DNA of 64,000 bases from Streptomyces syringium. GTDB lineage: Bacteria > Actinomycetota > Actinomycetes > Streptomycetales > Streptomycetaceae. The stretch lies in the NCBI RefSeq assembly GCF_017876625.1, contig NZ_JAGIOH010000001.1, forward strand, positions 4,423,501 through 4,487,500, in the 5' to 3' direction. Position 1 is the stretch's first letter; the number at the start of each line of letters is the position of its first letter. Made by a program: the position numbers and the translations under genes. Under the pieces are notes generated by a model that was given only the letters and a program-made list of their open reading frames with translations, was not told the origin of the DNA and did not search any database. This document shows, one piece after another, positions 8,557-16,878 of the stretch.

Positions 8557-8742
8557 ATGAACTACACCGCCGGCGGCGCCGCGGGCGTCGTGACGGGTGG
8601 CGCCACCCTCGCGGCCACCGGATCGTCGTCCACCTCGCAGCTGATCCTGGCCGCGAGCGTCGCCCTGGTCTGCGGTGGCCTGGCCACCTACGCCGCCTCG
8701 ATCCGCCGTCGCCGCCTCGACGCCCGCGCCGCCGGGGAGTAA
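8557..8742 (+). CDS. Small membrane protein, unknown function
   Basis: This 61-residue protein starts 15 bases after the glycosyltransferase stop with AAGGGG placed before the ATG, so the two are probably co-transcribed. It has a Gly/Ala/Thr/Ser-rich N-terminus, one hydrophobic stretch near residues 25-47 and a basic RRRRLDARAAGE-type tail, which implies a single helix with a cytoplasmic C-terminus. No family was recognised. A partner role for the adjacent polysaccharide synthase is only an inference from position. A strong terminator follows. Confidence 0.65.
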   Translation: MNYTAGGAAGVVTGGATLAATGSSSTSQLILAASVALVCGGLATYAASIRRRRLDARAAGE

Positions 8743-8777
8743 CCCGCCGGGGACGTGACCGTCGGGGAATGAGAGCA

Positions 8778-8822
8778 GGTGTGTGCGGGGAGCCCGGTGC
8801 AAGCGGGCTCCCCGCACACACC
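8778..8822 (+). terminator. Strong hairpin terminator after the GT2 operon
   Basis: A perfect 19-bp stem (8778-8796 with 8804-8822) encloses a 7-base loop. It closes the glycosyltransferase operon before mshA. Confidence 0.75.
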
Positions 8823-9042
8823 GCACGTCTATCACAGCCACCGGACCGCGCTCCTCCGCTCGTGCGCCACCACAAAGGCCTTATACGGGTATACATCCGG
8901 TGATAATTCACGCGCAGGAACAGGGAATGGGAGGCGTCCTCCGTAGCGTTGCACTCCGTTGACAGGTGGTGGACGCCCTCCAAGGCGCGCTCCCGAGGCG
9001 CCCTGCCAAGGCGCCCTACAAGGTGGACGGAGGACCCGCACG

Positions 9043-10404
9043 GTGAGCCAGTACGCAGCCCGGCTCGGCAACCGCCGCGGCCGCACACTCGGCCCGTTCA
9101 CGGGCGCCCCGCGCAGACGGCTCGGGGGAGTCCGCAGACCCCGCCGCATCGCCATGCTCAGCGTCCACACCTCCCCGCTCCACCAGCCGGGCACCGGCGA
9201 CGCGGGCGGCATGAACGTCTACATCGTGGAGCTGGCCAAGCGACTCGCCGCGATCAACATCGAGGTCGAGATATTCACCCGTGCCACCACCGGCACCCTC
9301 CCGCCCGCCGTCGAGCTGGCCCCCGGCGTGCTCGTCCGGCACATCGACGCGGGCCCCTACGAAGGGCTCGCCAAGGAAGAGCTGCCCGCCCAGCTCTGTG
9401 CCTTCACCCACGGTGTGATGCAGACCTGGGCGGGTCACCGGCCCGGCCACTACGACCTCGTCCACTCCCACTACTGGCTCTCCGGCCACGTCGGCTGGCT
9501 CGCCGCCGAGCGCTGGGGCGTCCCCCTGGTGCACGCCATGCACACCATGGCCAAGGTCAAGAACGCCGCCCTCGCCGAGGGCGACACCCCCGAGCCGGCC
9601 GCGCGGGTGATCGGCGAGACGCAGATCGTCCGCGCCGCCGACCGGCTCATCGCCAACACCGACGGCGAGGCCGAGGAGCTGGTGCGGCACTACGAGGCCG
9701 ACCCCGCCCAGGTCGCCGTCGTCCACCCGGGCGTGAACCTCGACCGCTTCACCCCCGCCGACGGACGCGCCGCCGCCCGCGCCCGGCTGGGCCTGCCCGC
9801 CGACGCGCTCGTCCCCCTCTTCGCCGGACGGATCCAGCCGCTCAAGGCCCCCGACATCCTGCTGCGCGCCGTCGGCCACCTCCTCGACCAGCGGCCCGAG
9901 CTGCGCTCGCGGATCGTCGTCCCCGTCGTCGGCGGCCCCAGCGGCAGCGGCCTCGCCAAGCCCGAGGGCCTGCAGAAGCTCGCCGCCCGGCTCGGCATCG
10001 CCGATGTCGTCCGCTTCCGCCCGCCGGTCGGCCAGGAGCAGCTCGCCGACTGGTACCGCGCCGCGTCCGTGCTGGTCATGCCCTCCTACAGCGAGTCCTT
10101 CGGCCTGGTGGCCGCCGAGGCCCAGGCCTGCGGCACCCCGGTCGTCGCGGCCGCCGTGGGCGGCCTGCCGGTGGCCGTGCGGGACGGCGTCAGCGGCTTC
10201 CTCGTCGACGGCCACGACCCCGCCGACTACGCCCGGACGCTGAACCGCTTCGCCGACGACGCCACGCTCGCGGACCGGATGGGCGCGGCCGCGGCCACGC
10301 ACGCACGGTCCTTCGGCTGGGACACCGCGGCCGCCGCCACGGCCGACGTCTACGCGGCGGCGATCCACGAGCGGCGCCGTCGCCTACGCTCGACGCATGT
10401 CTGA
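9043..10404 (+). CDS. mshA: D-inositol-3-phosphate glycosyltransferase (mycothiol synthesis)
   Basis: MshA joins GlcNAc from UDP-GlcNAc to 1L-inositol-1-phosphate, the first step of mycothiol synthesis in the cytoplasm. The protein has a basic N-terminal leader, then the GT4 N-domain with HTSPLHQPGTGDAGGMNVY (nucleotide- and inositol-phosphate-binding loop), and the C-domain with FAGRIQPLKAPD and the EX7E-type region PSYSESFGLVAAE. The GTG at 9043 has GGAGG nine bases upstream and gives 453 residues. A longer frame upstream is open only through GC-rich spacer containing short GGCGCC repeats. The YbjN-like gene overlaps its end by eight bases. Confidence 0.93.
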   Translation: MSQYAARLGNRRGRTLGPFTGAPRRRLGGVRRPRRIAMLSVHTSPLHQPGTGDAGGMNVYIVELAKRLAAINIEVEIFTRATTGTLPPAVELAPGVLVRHIDAGPYEGLAKEELPAQLCAFTHGVMQTWAGHRPGHYDLVHSHYWLSGHVGWLAAERWGVPLVHAMHTMAKVKNAALAEGDTPEPAARVIGETQIVRAADRLIANTDGEAEELVRHYEADPAQVAVVHPGVNLDRFTPADGRAAARARLGLPADALVPLFAGRIQPLKAPDILLRAVGHLLDQRPELRSRIVVPVVGGPSGSGLAKPEGLQKLAARLGIADVVRFRPPVGQEQLADWYRAASVLVMPSYSESFGLVAAEAQACGTPVVAAAVGGLPVAVRDGVSGFLVDGHDPADYARTLNRFADDATLADRMGAAAATHARSFGWDTAAAATADVYAAAIHERRRRLRSTHV

Positions 10405-10945
10405 CGCGAACTCCACCCTCGAGCGGACGCTCAGCGACGCCGACCTCGAATGGGAGAGCCCGAGCGACGGTACGTACGTCGTGAAGCTCCCCGGCACCCG
10501 CAAGCTGTCGACGACCGTCTCGCTGATCGTCGGCAAGCACTCCCTCTCGGTCAACGCCTTCGTCGTGCGCCGCCCCGACGAGAACCACGAGGCGGTGCAC
10601 CGCTGGCTCCTGGAGCGGAACACCCGCCTGTACGGGCTGGGTTACGCCATCGACCAGCTCGGCGACATCTACCTCGTCGGCCGCCTGCCGCTGGCCGCCG
10701 TGACCCCCGAGGAGATCGACCGCATCCTCGGCACGGTGCTGGAGAACGCCGACGGCAGCTTCAACACCCTGCTGGAGATGGGCTTCGCGAGCGCGATCCG
10801 CAAGGAGTACGCGTGGCGCACGTCGCGGGGCGAGTCGACACGCAATCTGGACGCGTTCGCGAACCTGACGCGGGACGAGACGGGGACTCCGAGCCCGTCC
10901 GGGGAGCCCGGCGAGCCCGGTGCCGGGGGCGGAGCCCCGGCCTGA
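10397..10945 (+). CDS. YbjN-like (type III chaperone-fold) protein
   Basis: This 182-residue cytoplasmic protein has the YbjN/TY3-chaperone-like alpha/beta fold: alternating strands and helices with LSTTVSLIVGKHSLSVNAFVVRRPDENHEAVHRWLL and GDIYLVGRLPL. The C-terminal 35 residues are Gly/Pro/Glu-rich and probably disordered. Its ATG lies inside the end of mshA, so the two are co-translated in the order usual in Streptomyces. The molecular function is unknown; actinobacterial members sit beside mshA, which hints at a link to redox balance, but the sequence shows no catalytic motif. Confidence 0.8.
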   Translation: MSDANSTLERTLSDADLEWESPSDGTYVVKLPGTRKLSTTVSLIVGKHSLSVNAFVVRRPDENHEAVHRWLLERNTRLYGLGYAIDQLGDIYLVGRLPLAAVTPEEIDRILGTVLENADGSFNTLLEMGFASAIRKEYAWRTSRGESTRNLDAFANLTRDETGTPSPSGEPGEPGAGGGAPA

Positions 10946-10958
10946 AGCCGGTGGGCAG

Positions 10959-11656
10959 CTAGAGCTGGGCGCTCCACTTTCCGCAGGAAGTTGGACGGCC
11001 CGGGACGTCAGTCCCCAGGAGGTCGAGTACGGCCCGCTGGTAGACGGCGTACACCGTGGGCAGCTCGGCGAGGCGGGCGCGCTCGTCGATGCCGTGCAGC
11101 CCCCGGTACGGCACCCCGAAACCGGCCGTGGCCGGGATGCCTTCCCCAGCCAGCAGATTGCCGATGTTCGACGGGCCAGCGGTCTTCGCCCGCACCGTGA
11201 GGCCCGCCTCGGCGGCAGCACCCAGCAGGGCGGCAGCGGGCTGCTCGTCCTCGGCCAGGCGGAAGGGCGGCCAGATCGCGACAGGGGTGACCTGTGTCGG
11301 CTGAGGCGCGGGGAGGTCCGCGTCGAGTTCGGCGACGGCCTTGCGGACAAGGGGGCCTCCGCATCGTGCGCGTCGAAGCCGGGGGTGGTGCGAACGTCGA
11401 GGTTGAGGTCGCACCGGTCGGGGGTGACGGAGAAGCCCTGGCCGCCGTGAAAGGAGGTCACCGACCCGGAGTCGCCGTCCACGCCGGGCAGCTCGGCGGC
11501 ATCCAGCAGGCGTACGAGGTGAGCGGCCCGGGAAATGGCGCCTGCCACCGCCTTGCTCGACCCGGAGTGCCCTGAAGGGGCGCGGACCGTGATGGTGACC
11601 CGCCACAGGCCCCGGCCGCCCACCACGATCTCGTCCAGCCCGGGATAGCCGATCAT
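10959..11656 (-). pseudogene. M20-family peptidase remnant (N-terminal truncation and frameshift)
   Basis: The first frame reads MIGYPGLDEIVVGGRGLWRV, then the dimerisation-domain segments APSGHSGSSKAVAGA and DLNLDVRTTPGFDAHDAEA. The match then continues in another frame from LVRKAVAELDADLP through KTAGPSNIGNLLAGEG to GLHGIDERARLAEL, which is the C-terminal catalytic half of M20 metallopeptidases (ArgE/DapE/carboxypeptidase type). The switch falls at the G5 run at 11351-11355. The N-terminal metal-binding domain is missing. The gene is therefore a decayed relic. It lies immediately downstream of the TetR gene on the same strand. Confidence 0.7.
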
Positions 11657-11735
11657 CACCCCGGCCGGGCGGGCGGCGGCCTCATCGTGCCCAGACTGTA
11701 TTTCCCGTGTCGGACCGCGGGCCGAGGGCCTGGTA

Positions 11736-12323
11736 TCAGGGGGTGGCCGACGTGCCGATGCCGTGCAGCAGGGTGTCGACCACCCGCGTGGCGAGGGTGT
11801 CCACGGCGGCGTCCGTGTCCGGTGCTTCGGCCGCTGCCTCGTGGATGAGCGCGTAGTACACGCGCCGCGCCCAGTCCAGATCGGTGTCGGGCCGCAGCAG
11901 ACCAGCGTCGCGAAGCCGGGTGAACAGCCGCTCGCACTGGGCCAGCACCGCGGCGTGCACGCGCGCGACCTCGGGCGCGTCGGTGGGGAGGGCGCCCATG
12001 GCAAAGCCCCATCCGATCTTCACGTGCAGCACGTTCGCGGTGACCTGGTAGAGCGCGACGGCAGGCGGGGCGGTGTCCGGCCGGGCAGCTTCGACGGCGT
12101 CGTGGAACCGCTGTGTTGCCCATGCGGCCAGTGCTGCGATCAGGGACTCCCGTGAGGCGAACCGCCGGTGCACGGTGGTCCGGGCGACCCCGGCGGCCTC
12201 GGCGATCTGCTCCATCGGCGCCGCCGGGTTCGTGGACAGTACCCGCTCTGCGGCTTCGAGGATCGCGCGGACCGTTCGCTCGGCGTCGGCGCGGAGCGGT
12301 TTGGCGGAGGCAGGCAGCGCCAT
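11736..12323 (-). CDS. TetR-family transcriptional regulator
   Basis: The 195-residue protein has an N-terminal TetR helix-turn-helix: AILEAAERVLSTN, MEQIAEAAGVARTTVHRRF and ASRESLIAAL (residues 20-70), followed by an all-helical ligand domain. It is transcribed divergently from an SDR gene, the usual layout of a repressor and its target. The 142-bp spacer holds inverted repeats suitable as its operator. The ligand is unknown. Confidence 0.88.
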   Translation of the reverse strand: MALPASAKPLRADAERTVRAILEAAERVLSTNPAAPMEQIAEAAGVARTTVHRRFASRESLIAALAAWATQRFHDAVEAARPDTAPPAVALYQVTANVLHVKIGWGFAMGALPTDAPEVARVHAAVLAQCERLFTRLRDAGLLRPDTDLDWARRVYYALIHEAAAEAPDTDAAVDTLATRVVDTLLHGIGTSATP

Positions 12324-12393
12324 GGGAGTACGGGCCCTTCTGGTTCGGCGGACGGCCCGACGATGGTACGTCCATGTGTCGACTCGCCAGCAA

Positions 12394-12439
12394 GTTGCAA
12401 CAGCAGAGTTGCATGTTCTACGTTCTATGCGACATGCAA
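12394..12439. promoter_or_regulatory. Candidate TetR operators in the TetR/SDR spacer
   Basis: An 8-bp palindrome GTTGCAAC lies at 12394-12401. TTGCATGT at 12409-12416 is mirrored by ACATGCAA at 12432-12439 with a 15-base spacer. The region is the most AT-rich of its surroundings and lies just before the SDR ribosome site, so binding could block both promoters. Confidence 0.45.
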
Positions 12440-12465
12440 GATGCTGTTATTTGTGGAGGGACACC

Positions 12466-13248
12466 ATGGATCTGCGACTGAACGGCAAGACCGCCCTGGT
12501 CACGGGCGCCAGCCGCGGCATCGGGCTGGCCATCGTCCGGGCCCTGACCGCCGAGGGCGTCCGGGTCATCGCGGCAGCCCGCACTCCCACCCCGGAACTG
12601 GAGGCGGCCGGCGCGACGCCGGTAGCGGTGGACCTGTCCGATCCCGCCGGAGCCGAGCGCCTCGTCACCCAGGCCATGGCCGAGTTGGGCGGCATCGACA
12701 TCCTGGTCAACAACGTCGGCGGTGGTGACGGCGGTCTGAGCGGCGGCTTCCTCGACCTGACGGACGCGCAGTGGGCGCAGGTGGTGGACCTGAACTTCTT
12801 CGCGGCCATCCGTGTTACCCGCGCGGCTATGCCCGCCCTGCTGGCCGCTCGCGGCGCGATCGTCAACGTGTCCTCCATAGGCGCCCGCGTCCCGCACGGC
12901 GGCCCCATCGCCTACACGACAGCCAAGGCCGCACTGACCGCGTTCAGCAAGGCCCTCGTCCACGAGTTCGGCCCGAAGGGGGTGCGAGTAAACACCGTCT
13001 CGCCCGGTCCGGTCCGCACCGACATGTGGGAGAGCCCGACCGGCTACGGCGCTGAGCTGGCCGCATCCATGGGCATCCCGCAAGCCGACCTCCTGGCCGG
13101 TCTGCCTACGGCGATGGGCATGCTCATCGACCGGCTCGTCGAACCGGACGAGGTCGCGACCCTCGTCGCATACCTCGCTTCGCCGCTCGCCGCCGCGACC
13201 ACCGGCGCCGACCACGTCATCGACGGCGGAGCGATCAAGACCACCTGA
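12466..13248 (+). CDS. Short-chain dehydrogenase/reductase
   Basis: A classical SDR of 260 residues: TGASRGIG cofactor loop at about residues 13-20, NNVGG, the catalytic Ser in NVSSIGA, and YTTAK in place of the usual YxxxK, with Tyr and Lys in catalytic spacing. The motif PGPVRTDMW follows the active site. It would reduce or oxidise a small carbonyl or alcohol with NAD(P)H. The ATG has GGAGGG six bases upstream. The divergent TetR is its likely repressor. Its 3' end abuts a truncated radical SAM gene on the other strand, and the two reading frames overlap by 14 bases, which suggests that the SDR segment was inserted here. Confidence 0.88.
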   Translation: MDLRLNGKTALVTGASRGIGLAIVRALTAEGVRVIAAARTPTPELEAAGATPVAVDLSDPAGAERLVTQAMAELGGIDILVNNVGGGDGGLSGGFLDLTDAQWAQVVDLNFFAAIRVTRAAMPALLAARGAIVNVSSIGARVPHGGPIAYTTAKAALTAFSKALVHEFGPKGVRVNTVSPGPVRTDMWESPTGYGAELAASMGIPQADLLAGLPTAMGMLIDRLVEPDEVATLVAYLASPLAAATTGADHVIDGGAIKTT

Positions 13249-13777
13249 ACACCTTCCTTTCCCCCTTCCCTGTCTCTCCGGTGCGGGTGAGGCTCTCGAA
13301 GGTGTCAGCCGTGGCGCCGTAGAGAGAGATGGTGACCTTGTGTGGCGGCATCTCGACCAGTAGTTCGACGTGTTGGTGCAGGCGTGAGCCGTTGGTGAGG
13401 ATCTCGAGCAGCATGCCCATGCCGTAGGCGTGGCGGTAGGCGTCGGAGAAGTGCGGATCGATGAGGGGCTCGCCCCCGGTGAGATGGCAGTGCTCACAGT
13501 TGAAGTTGCAGCCGAGGTTGATTTCCCAGGTGGCGCGGCTGAAGGCGAGGGTTGTCACGGGTCGGACGAGCACGGCTCGGTCGCTGCGCTCGCTGGCGAG
13601 GTTGAGCCCCCATGCCTGTTGTGCGGCCTCGACGAGCCACGACGGGACCGCGAGGGCGGCGTCGACCGCGTCGGCGAACTCGCGGTAGTGGGTGCTAGGG
13701 ATCTGCATGCCAGCCCGTGCGCCGGGGCGGACGATGACGTACTTGGCTTCTTGGGGACTCGCGATGACAGAGTGCAT
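13235..13777 (-). pseudogene. Radical SAM protein, truncated and internally deleted
   Basis: The N-terminal 90 residues are intact and lead into NLGCNFNCEHC, a C-x3-C-x2-C motif for the 4Fe-4S cluster that cleaves SAM. The next residues are HLTGGEPLIDPHF. In radical SAM enzymes about 25-35 residues normally separate the cysteines from GGEP; here they are missing in frame. The frame then continues through ILTNGS and TISLYGAT and stops after 180 residues, about half the usual length, with unrelated last residues where it meets the SDR gene. It is therefore probably non-functional. It shares strand and close spacing with the NUDIX-like gene upstream, and has a good GGGAG ribosome site. Confidence 0.65.
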
Positions 13778-13813
13778 GCGTTCTCCCGATGGTCTGGAGC
13801 TGCTCGCTGGGTC

Positions 13814-14323
13814 TCATCCGGTCAGGCGGAAGAATTCCCTGCGCGACAGGTGAGGGATGGGAACGGGGGGCTCGACACGAGCCTCGCGGCCGAGCAGTCG
13901 CAGGTCGCGGGGGCGCATGCCCGGGGGAAGGTTGAACGGGTCCCAGAAGGCGACTTTCAGGAATTCCGGCCTTTCCCGGGGTGGCGCCTCGGGGAGGGTG
14001 ATGCGCTTGATCTGCGACGGGCTCAGGGGGTTGCATTCCATCAAGTAGGCGTCCCCCGGGGGGCCTTGCGCGACGGGGTGACGGTCCGCTGCGCCTGGGG
14101 CGTATCCGACCACGCGCTGAGGGGCTACATCGATGCGCATGGTCCGCCGGATCTGATACGCGGCGGCGTCTATGGGCGGTTCTCCCGGGATGCAAATGCC
14201 GCCTGGCAGGCACCACTTGACGTCCGTGCCGGTCAGCAGAAGGAGAATCCGCCCGGACTCATCGGTGATGCGGGCGAGGCCCGTGTGAAGAACCGCCGTT
14301 GATCCCAACCACGCCGTTTCCAT
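13814..14323 (-). CDS. NUDIX-fold protein with degenerate NUDIX box
   Basis: The 169-residue protein keeps the NUDIX-type beginning (STAVLHTGLARITDESGRILLLL, then WCLPGG) and the G-x5-E start of the box. In place of REVxEExG, however, it has YQIRRTMRI, so the catalytic glutamates are lost. It is likely to bind a ligand rather than hydrolyse a nucleotide. It directly precedes the radical SAM gene (36-bp gap), and such pairs suggest a joint biosynthetic role, now probably lost because the partner is damaged. The ribosome site before the ATG is poor. Confidence 0.65.
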   Translation of the reverse strand: METAWLGSTAVLHTGLARITDESGRILLLLTGTDVKWCLPGGICIPGEPPIDAAAYQIRRTMRIDVAPQRVVGYAPGAADRHPVAQGPPGDAYLMECNPLSPSQIKRITLPEAPPRERPEFLKVAFWDPFNLPPGMRPRDLRLLGREARVEPPVPIPHLSRREFFRLTG

Positions 14324-14566
14324 TGCGTCAACCCAACGTTCCGTGAGCCGGTGGCACCCTCACCCGCCCTGGAGCGTGGGCGGCAGAGGGCTTCCTCGGG
14401 GGAGCCTCCCCCGGCAACCTTCCTGGTGGCAGGGGGAGTTGCGCGCCGATCCGGGCGTGGTCCTGCCTGGCGATCCACCCGGAGCGGCACTGAAAGGGAA
14501 GGTAGCGCCGCTCACCCGGTGGTTACAAGGGTGCAACGTTGAACCTGTGTAACGGCATATGCCAAA

Positions 14567-14594
14567 AGCCCCCCACCTGCGAGGATGGGGGGCT
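14567..14594 (-). terminator. Rho-independent terminator after the DUF397 gene
   Basis: On the minus strand AGCCCCCC pairs with GGGGGGCT around a 12-base loop and is followed by TTTTGGC. It lies 18 bases after the DUF397 stop. Confidence 0.75.
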
Positions 14595-14612
14595 GGTCGC
14601 GCGCGAGATCGC

Positions 14613-14804
14613 TCAAATGAGGTGGTCGAACTCCCCCGCCTTGACGCCGAGCAGGAATGCGCGCAGCTTGTCCGGGCTTGTGGTGACAATTACGCCCGGG
14701 TCGTCGCTCTCGCGCACCAGGATCGCGTCTTCGGATCGGCCCAGTTCAATGCAGTCGTCTCTATCGCCAGAGAAAGAGGACTTCTGCCACGCAATCTGAG
14801 ACAT
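14613..14804 (-). CDS. DUF397 domain protein
   Basis: A 63-residue protein made of one DUF397 domain: WQKSSFSGDRDDCIEL, then VRESDDPGVIVTTSPDKLRAFL and the C-terminal GEFD. In Streptomyces such proteins are encoded next to XRE regulators with DUF5753 and are thought to act with them; the bldB protein belongs to the wider group. It starts nine bases after the regulator's stop with GAAGG upstream of the ATG, so it is the second gene of that operon. Confidence 0.9.
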   Translation of the reverse strand: MSQIAWQKSSFSGDRDDCIELGRSEDAILVRESDDPGVIVTTSPDKLRAFLLGVKAGEFDHLI

Positions 14805-14813
14805 GCTATGCCT

Positions 14814-15665
14814 TCACAGTTGTTTAGCGATCTTATGGATGAAATCCCGCGACTCTTTCGGAGCGAGGGATGTCTTGATTGTGCGGAGGAGGATGCTCCG
14901 GTAATTCTCCAGGTGCGATTCAGCATCCAGGGGCACCGACCCGTGTGCCGTGTCCAGCGACACCGTATCCAGTTTCGGAACAGGCCCCGCCGCATATGTG
15001 AGGGAGCTGTTAGCGCCTGGGAACGCGCCTGCGGCGAACGGAATGATGCGGACGGAAATGGCGTCGTGATCGCCCATCTCCGCCAGTCTTTCCAGCTGGC
15101 GCCGCTGGCCTTCGGCCCCTGGGAAGAGCATGCGCAGAGCCGCTTCGTGGATCACGAAGGTGCAGGGAGTTGCAGGGTCGCGCTCTATTACTCGCTTGCG
15201 CTGCATTCGGAATGAGACGCGACGCTGTACGTCCATGGGTGACAGCTCCGGTACGGTCTGCCCGAACAGGGACCGCGCGTATTCCTCAGTCTGAAGCAGG
15301 CCGGGGATGTAGACGACTTGCAGAACCGTTAGGCGTACGGCGTGGTGCTCAAGCTCGGCTAGGTCGAGAGCCCCGGCTGATAGCGTTTCGCGGTACTCTT
15401 CCCACCATCCCTTCCCGCGCTCCTCGGTCATGCGCGCCAGCGCGTCTACACATTCCGGGTCTGGACATGCGTAGATATTGGCAAGCGTTCTCAGTCGCTC
15501 CGCGCTGATGCCGATACGGCCCGCTTCGATGTTGCTGATGCGGGTGCGATCCGCACCAAACTCTTTGCCGGCATCAGCGACAGTGAGACCGCAGTGTTCG
15601 CGCATTTTGCGGAGCTCTGCCCCCAATCGGCGCTGTCGAGCCGTGGGCGCCGCTCTAGGTGGCAT
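14814..15665 (-). CDS. XRE-family regulator with DUF5753
   Basis: Residues 10-65 form an XRE helix-turn-helix (LGAELRKMREHCGLTVADAG, RTRISNIEAGRIGI). The remainder is the DUF5753 domain typical of actinomycetes, with YIPGLLQTEEYARSLF, a conserved Gln/Arg-rich middle (RMQRKRVIERD), and FAAGAFPGANSSLTY near the end. The ATG at 15665 has GGGGAGG seven bases upstream and gives 283 residues. A DUF397 gene follows and an ATP-binding protein gene diverges from it, the three-part set repeated many times in Streptomyces genomes and linked to developmental control. Confidence 0.92.
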   Translation of the reverse strand: MPPRAAPTARQRRLGAELRKMREHCGLTVADAGKEFGADRTRISNIEAGRIGISAERLRTLANIYACPDPECVDALARMTEERGKGWWEEYRETLSAGALDLAELEHHAVRLTVLQVVYIPGLLQTEEYARSLFGQTVPELSPMDVQRRVSFRMQRKRVIERDPATPCTFVIHEAALRMLFPGAEGQRRQLERLAEMGDHDAISVRIIPFAAGAFPGANSSLTYAAGPVPKLDTVSLDTAHGSVPLDAESHLENYRSILLRTIKTSLAPKESRDFIHKIAKQL

Positions 15666-15908
15666 ATACCGTCCTCCCCTGGTCGTTACGCACAGTCTCT
15701 CGTGGTCCTTCTTGCGGGTCCACCAGTTGCAGCAGTGTTCCGGAAGTGGTTGCACTGGTGCATCCGCCACCTCTATGGTCCTGTCAGCACCGCGCAGCAC
15801 GCCGGGAAGACCCGAAGTGCAGCCGCCGCGCGCCCAGTTGGGCCGCCCGGGGGCGGCCGAGCCACGGACGACGTGAGGTGCGCGGCTACGACCGATGGGA
15901 GACGACCC

Positions 15909-16361
15909 ATGAGTACAGCCACGCTCAACAGTCCCCGCACCAACGACTACGTACAGGCCGAGCGCTACCGGATCACCGGCCCGGCCATCCCCTCGACGGC
16001 GAGACTCGCCCGCGACTCCGTGCGGGCGGTACTGGCCGTGACCGGCCATCCCCACCTGATCGACCCCGCACGCATCTGCGTGTCCGACGCGGTGGCGCAT
16101 GTCCTTCCCCTCATGTCCGGACCGTCCTTGGCCGTTGCCGTATCCGTGCACCCGGCGCGCGTGATCATCGCGGTGGGGGACGAGGGCAGCGACAGCCGCT
16201 CGTCACACCGCACGATGCGGCGCGAGATGGACACGGAGGCCGGGCTGCGGCTTCTCTGCCGACTGACCTACGCGGCGGGTGTGACGAGAACGTGGCACAA
16301 CAGCCGTATCGCCACGCGCGTGTGGTTCGAGCTTCGTGACGCGAAGGCGGTGCGCGGATGA
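15909..16361 (+). CDS. ATP-binding protein, anti-sigma-kinase (HATPase_c) type, degenerate
   Basis: The 150-residue protein resembles the RsbW/SpoIIAB-like ATP-binding proteins that accompany XRE-DUF5753/DUF397 sets. It has the N-terminal PAIPSTARLARDSVRAVL segment, an N-box region at DPARICVSDAVAHV in which the usual Asn of the ATP-binding helix is replaced, and VGDEGS in place of the G1 box DxGxG. It ends with the AGVTRTWHNSRIATRVWFEL strand common to the family. GGGAG stands before the ATG. ATP binding may be weak because several motif residues deviate. It diverges from the XRE gene. Confidence 0.75.
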   Translation: MSTATLNSPRTNDYVQAERYRITGPAIPSTARLARDSVRAVLAVTGHPHLIDPARICVSDAVAHVLPLMSGPSLAVAVSVHPARVIIAVGDEGSDSRSSHRTMRREMDTEAGLRLLCRLTYAAGVTRTWHNSRIATRVWFELRDAKAVRG

Positions 16362-16433
16362 TCGAGCCCGCGCGGATTCCGTGGCGCTTGCGCACTACCG
16401 CCTGCGACACCTTCTCCGGACGGAGGTCCTCCC

Positions 16434-16787
16434 GTGCTCGTCGGTGACGCGTGGCCCGTGGTGATCGGCGCCTTGGTCCTGGCGCTCATTGTTTCCGGGC
16501 TGGGCCTGCTCTCCATGTGGTGGTCGACGCCCAACCCCCACCGAGCGCTGATGCCGCCCCCGACCGATGTCCCCGGGGTCAGGTACCGCTGCTGGTGCCA
16601 CAACGAACCGATCGAGGTGTTGGTCGTCCCGCGCGACGCGGTGGTTCAGCTGCCGTCCGGCCAACACGCTCAGCCCTCGGTGAGGGCCACCGTCCGTCAT
16701 CGCGTGCGGCCCCGGTCGTCCTCCCGTACCCGGTCGGACGGCAGAAAGGAGGGGGAAATACCTCCCGCGCCGGTGCTGACCTCGTAG
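16434..16787 (+). CDS. Small single-helix membrane protein, unknown function
   Basis: A 117-residue protein with one hydrophobic helix at residues 9-30 and a soluble tail rich in Pro and Arg that contains CWCHNEPIEVLVVP. The GTG at 16434 has GGAGG seven bases upstream. It follows the ATP-binding gene by 72 bases on the same strand and probably belongs to the same transcript. No family was recognised. Confidence 0.55.
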   Translation: MLVGDAWPVVIGALVLALIVSGLGLLSMWWSTPNPHRALMPPPTDVPGVRYRCWCHNEPIEVLVVPRDAVVQLPSGQHAQPSVRATVRHRVRPRSSSRTRSDGRKEGEIPPAPVLTS

Positions 16788-16878
16788 GCGCACCCGCCTG
16801 CCACAGAGAGAGCGGCAGGCGGGCTACGGCGAACAGGGTGGGAGGCCGGGCCGGAGCCGGCGCCCGCGTGACGACCGG

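Noticed and set aside
8967..9022. Short GGCGCC repeats upstream of mshA as a possible CRISPR-like or regulatory array
   Set aside because: Units are 7-11 bases with irregular 14-18-base spacing; they are simple GC-rich repetition and lack CRISPR features.
9016..10368. 450-codon frame antisense to mshA
   Set aside because: Composition is Val/Gly/Asp-rich without known domain; mshA on the plus strand has intact GT4 motifs.
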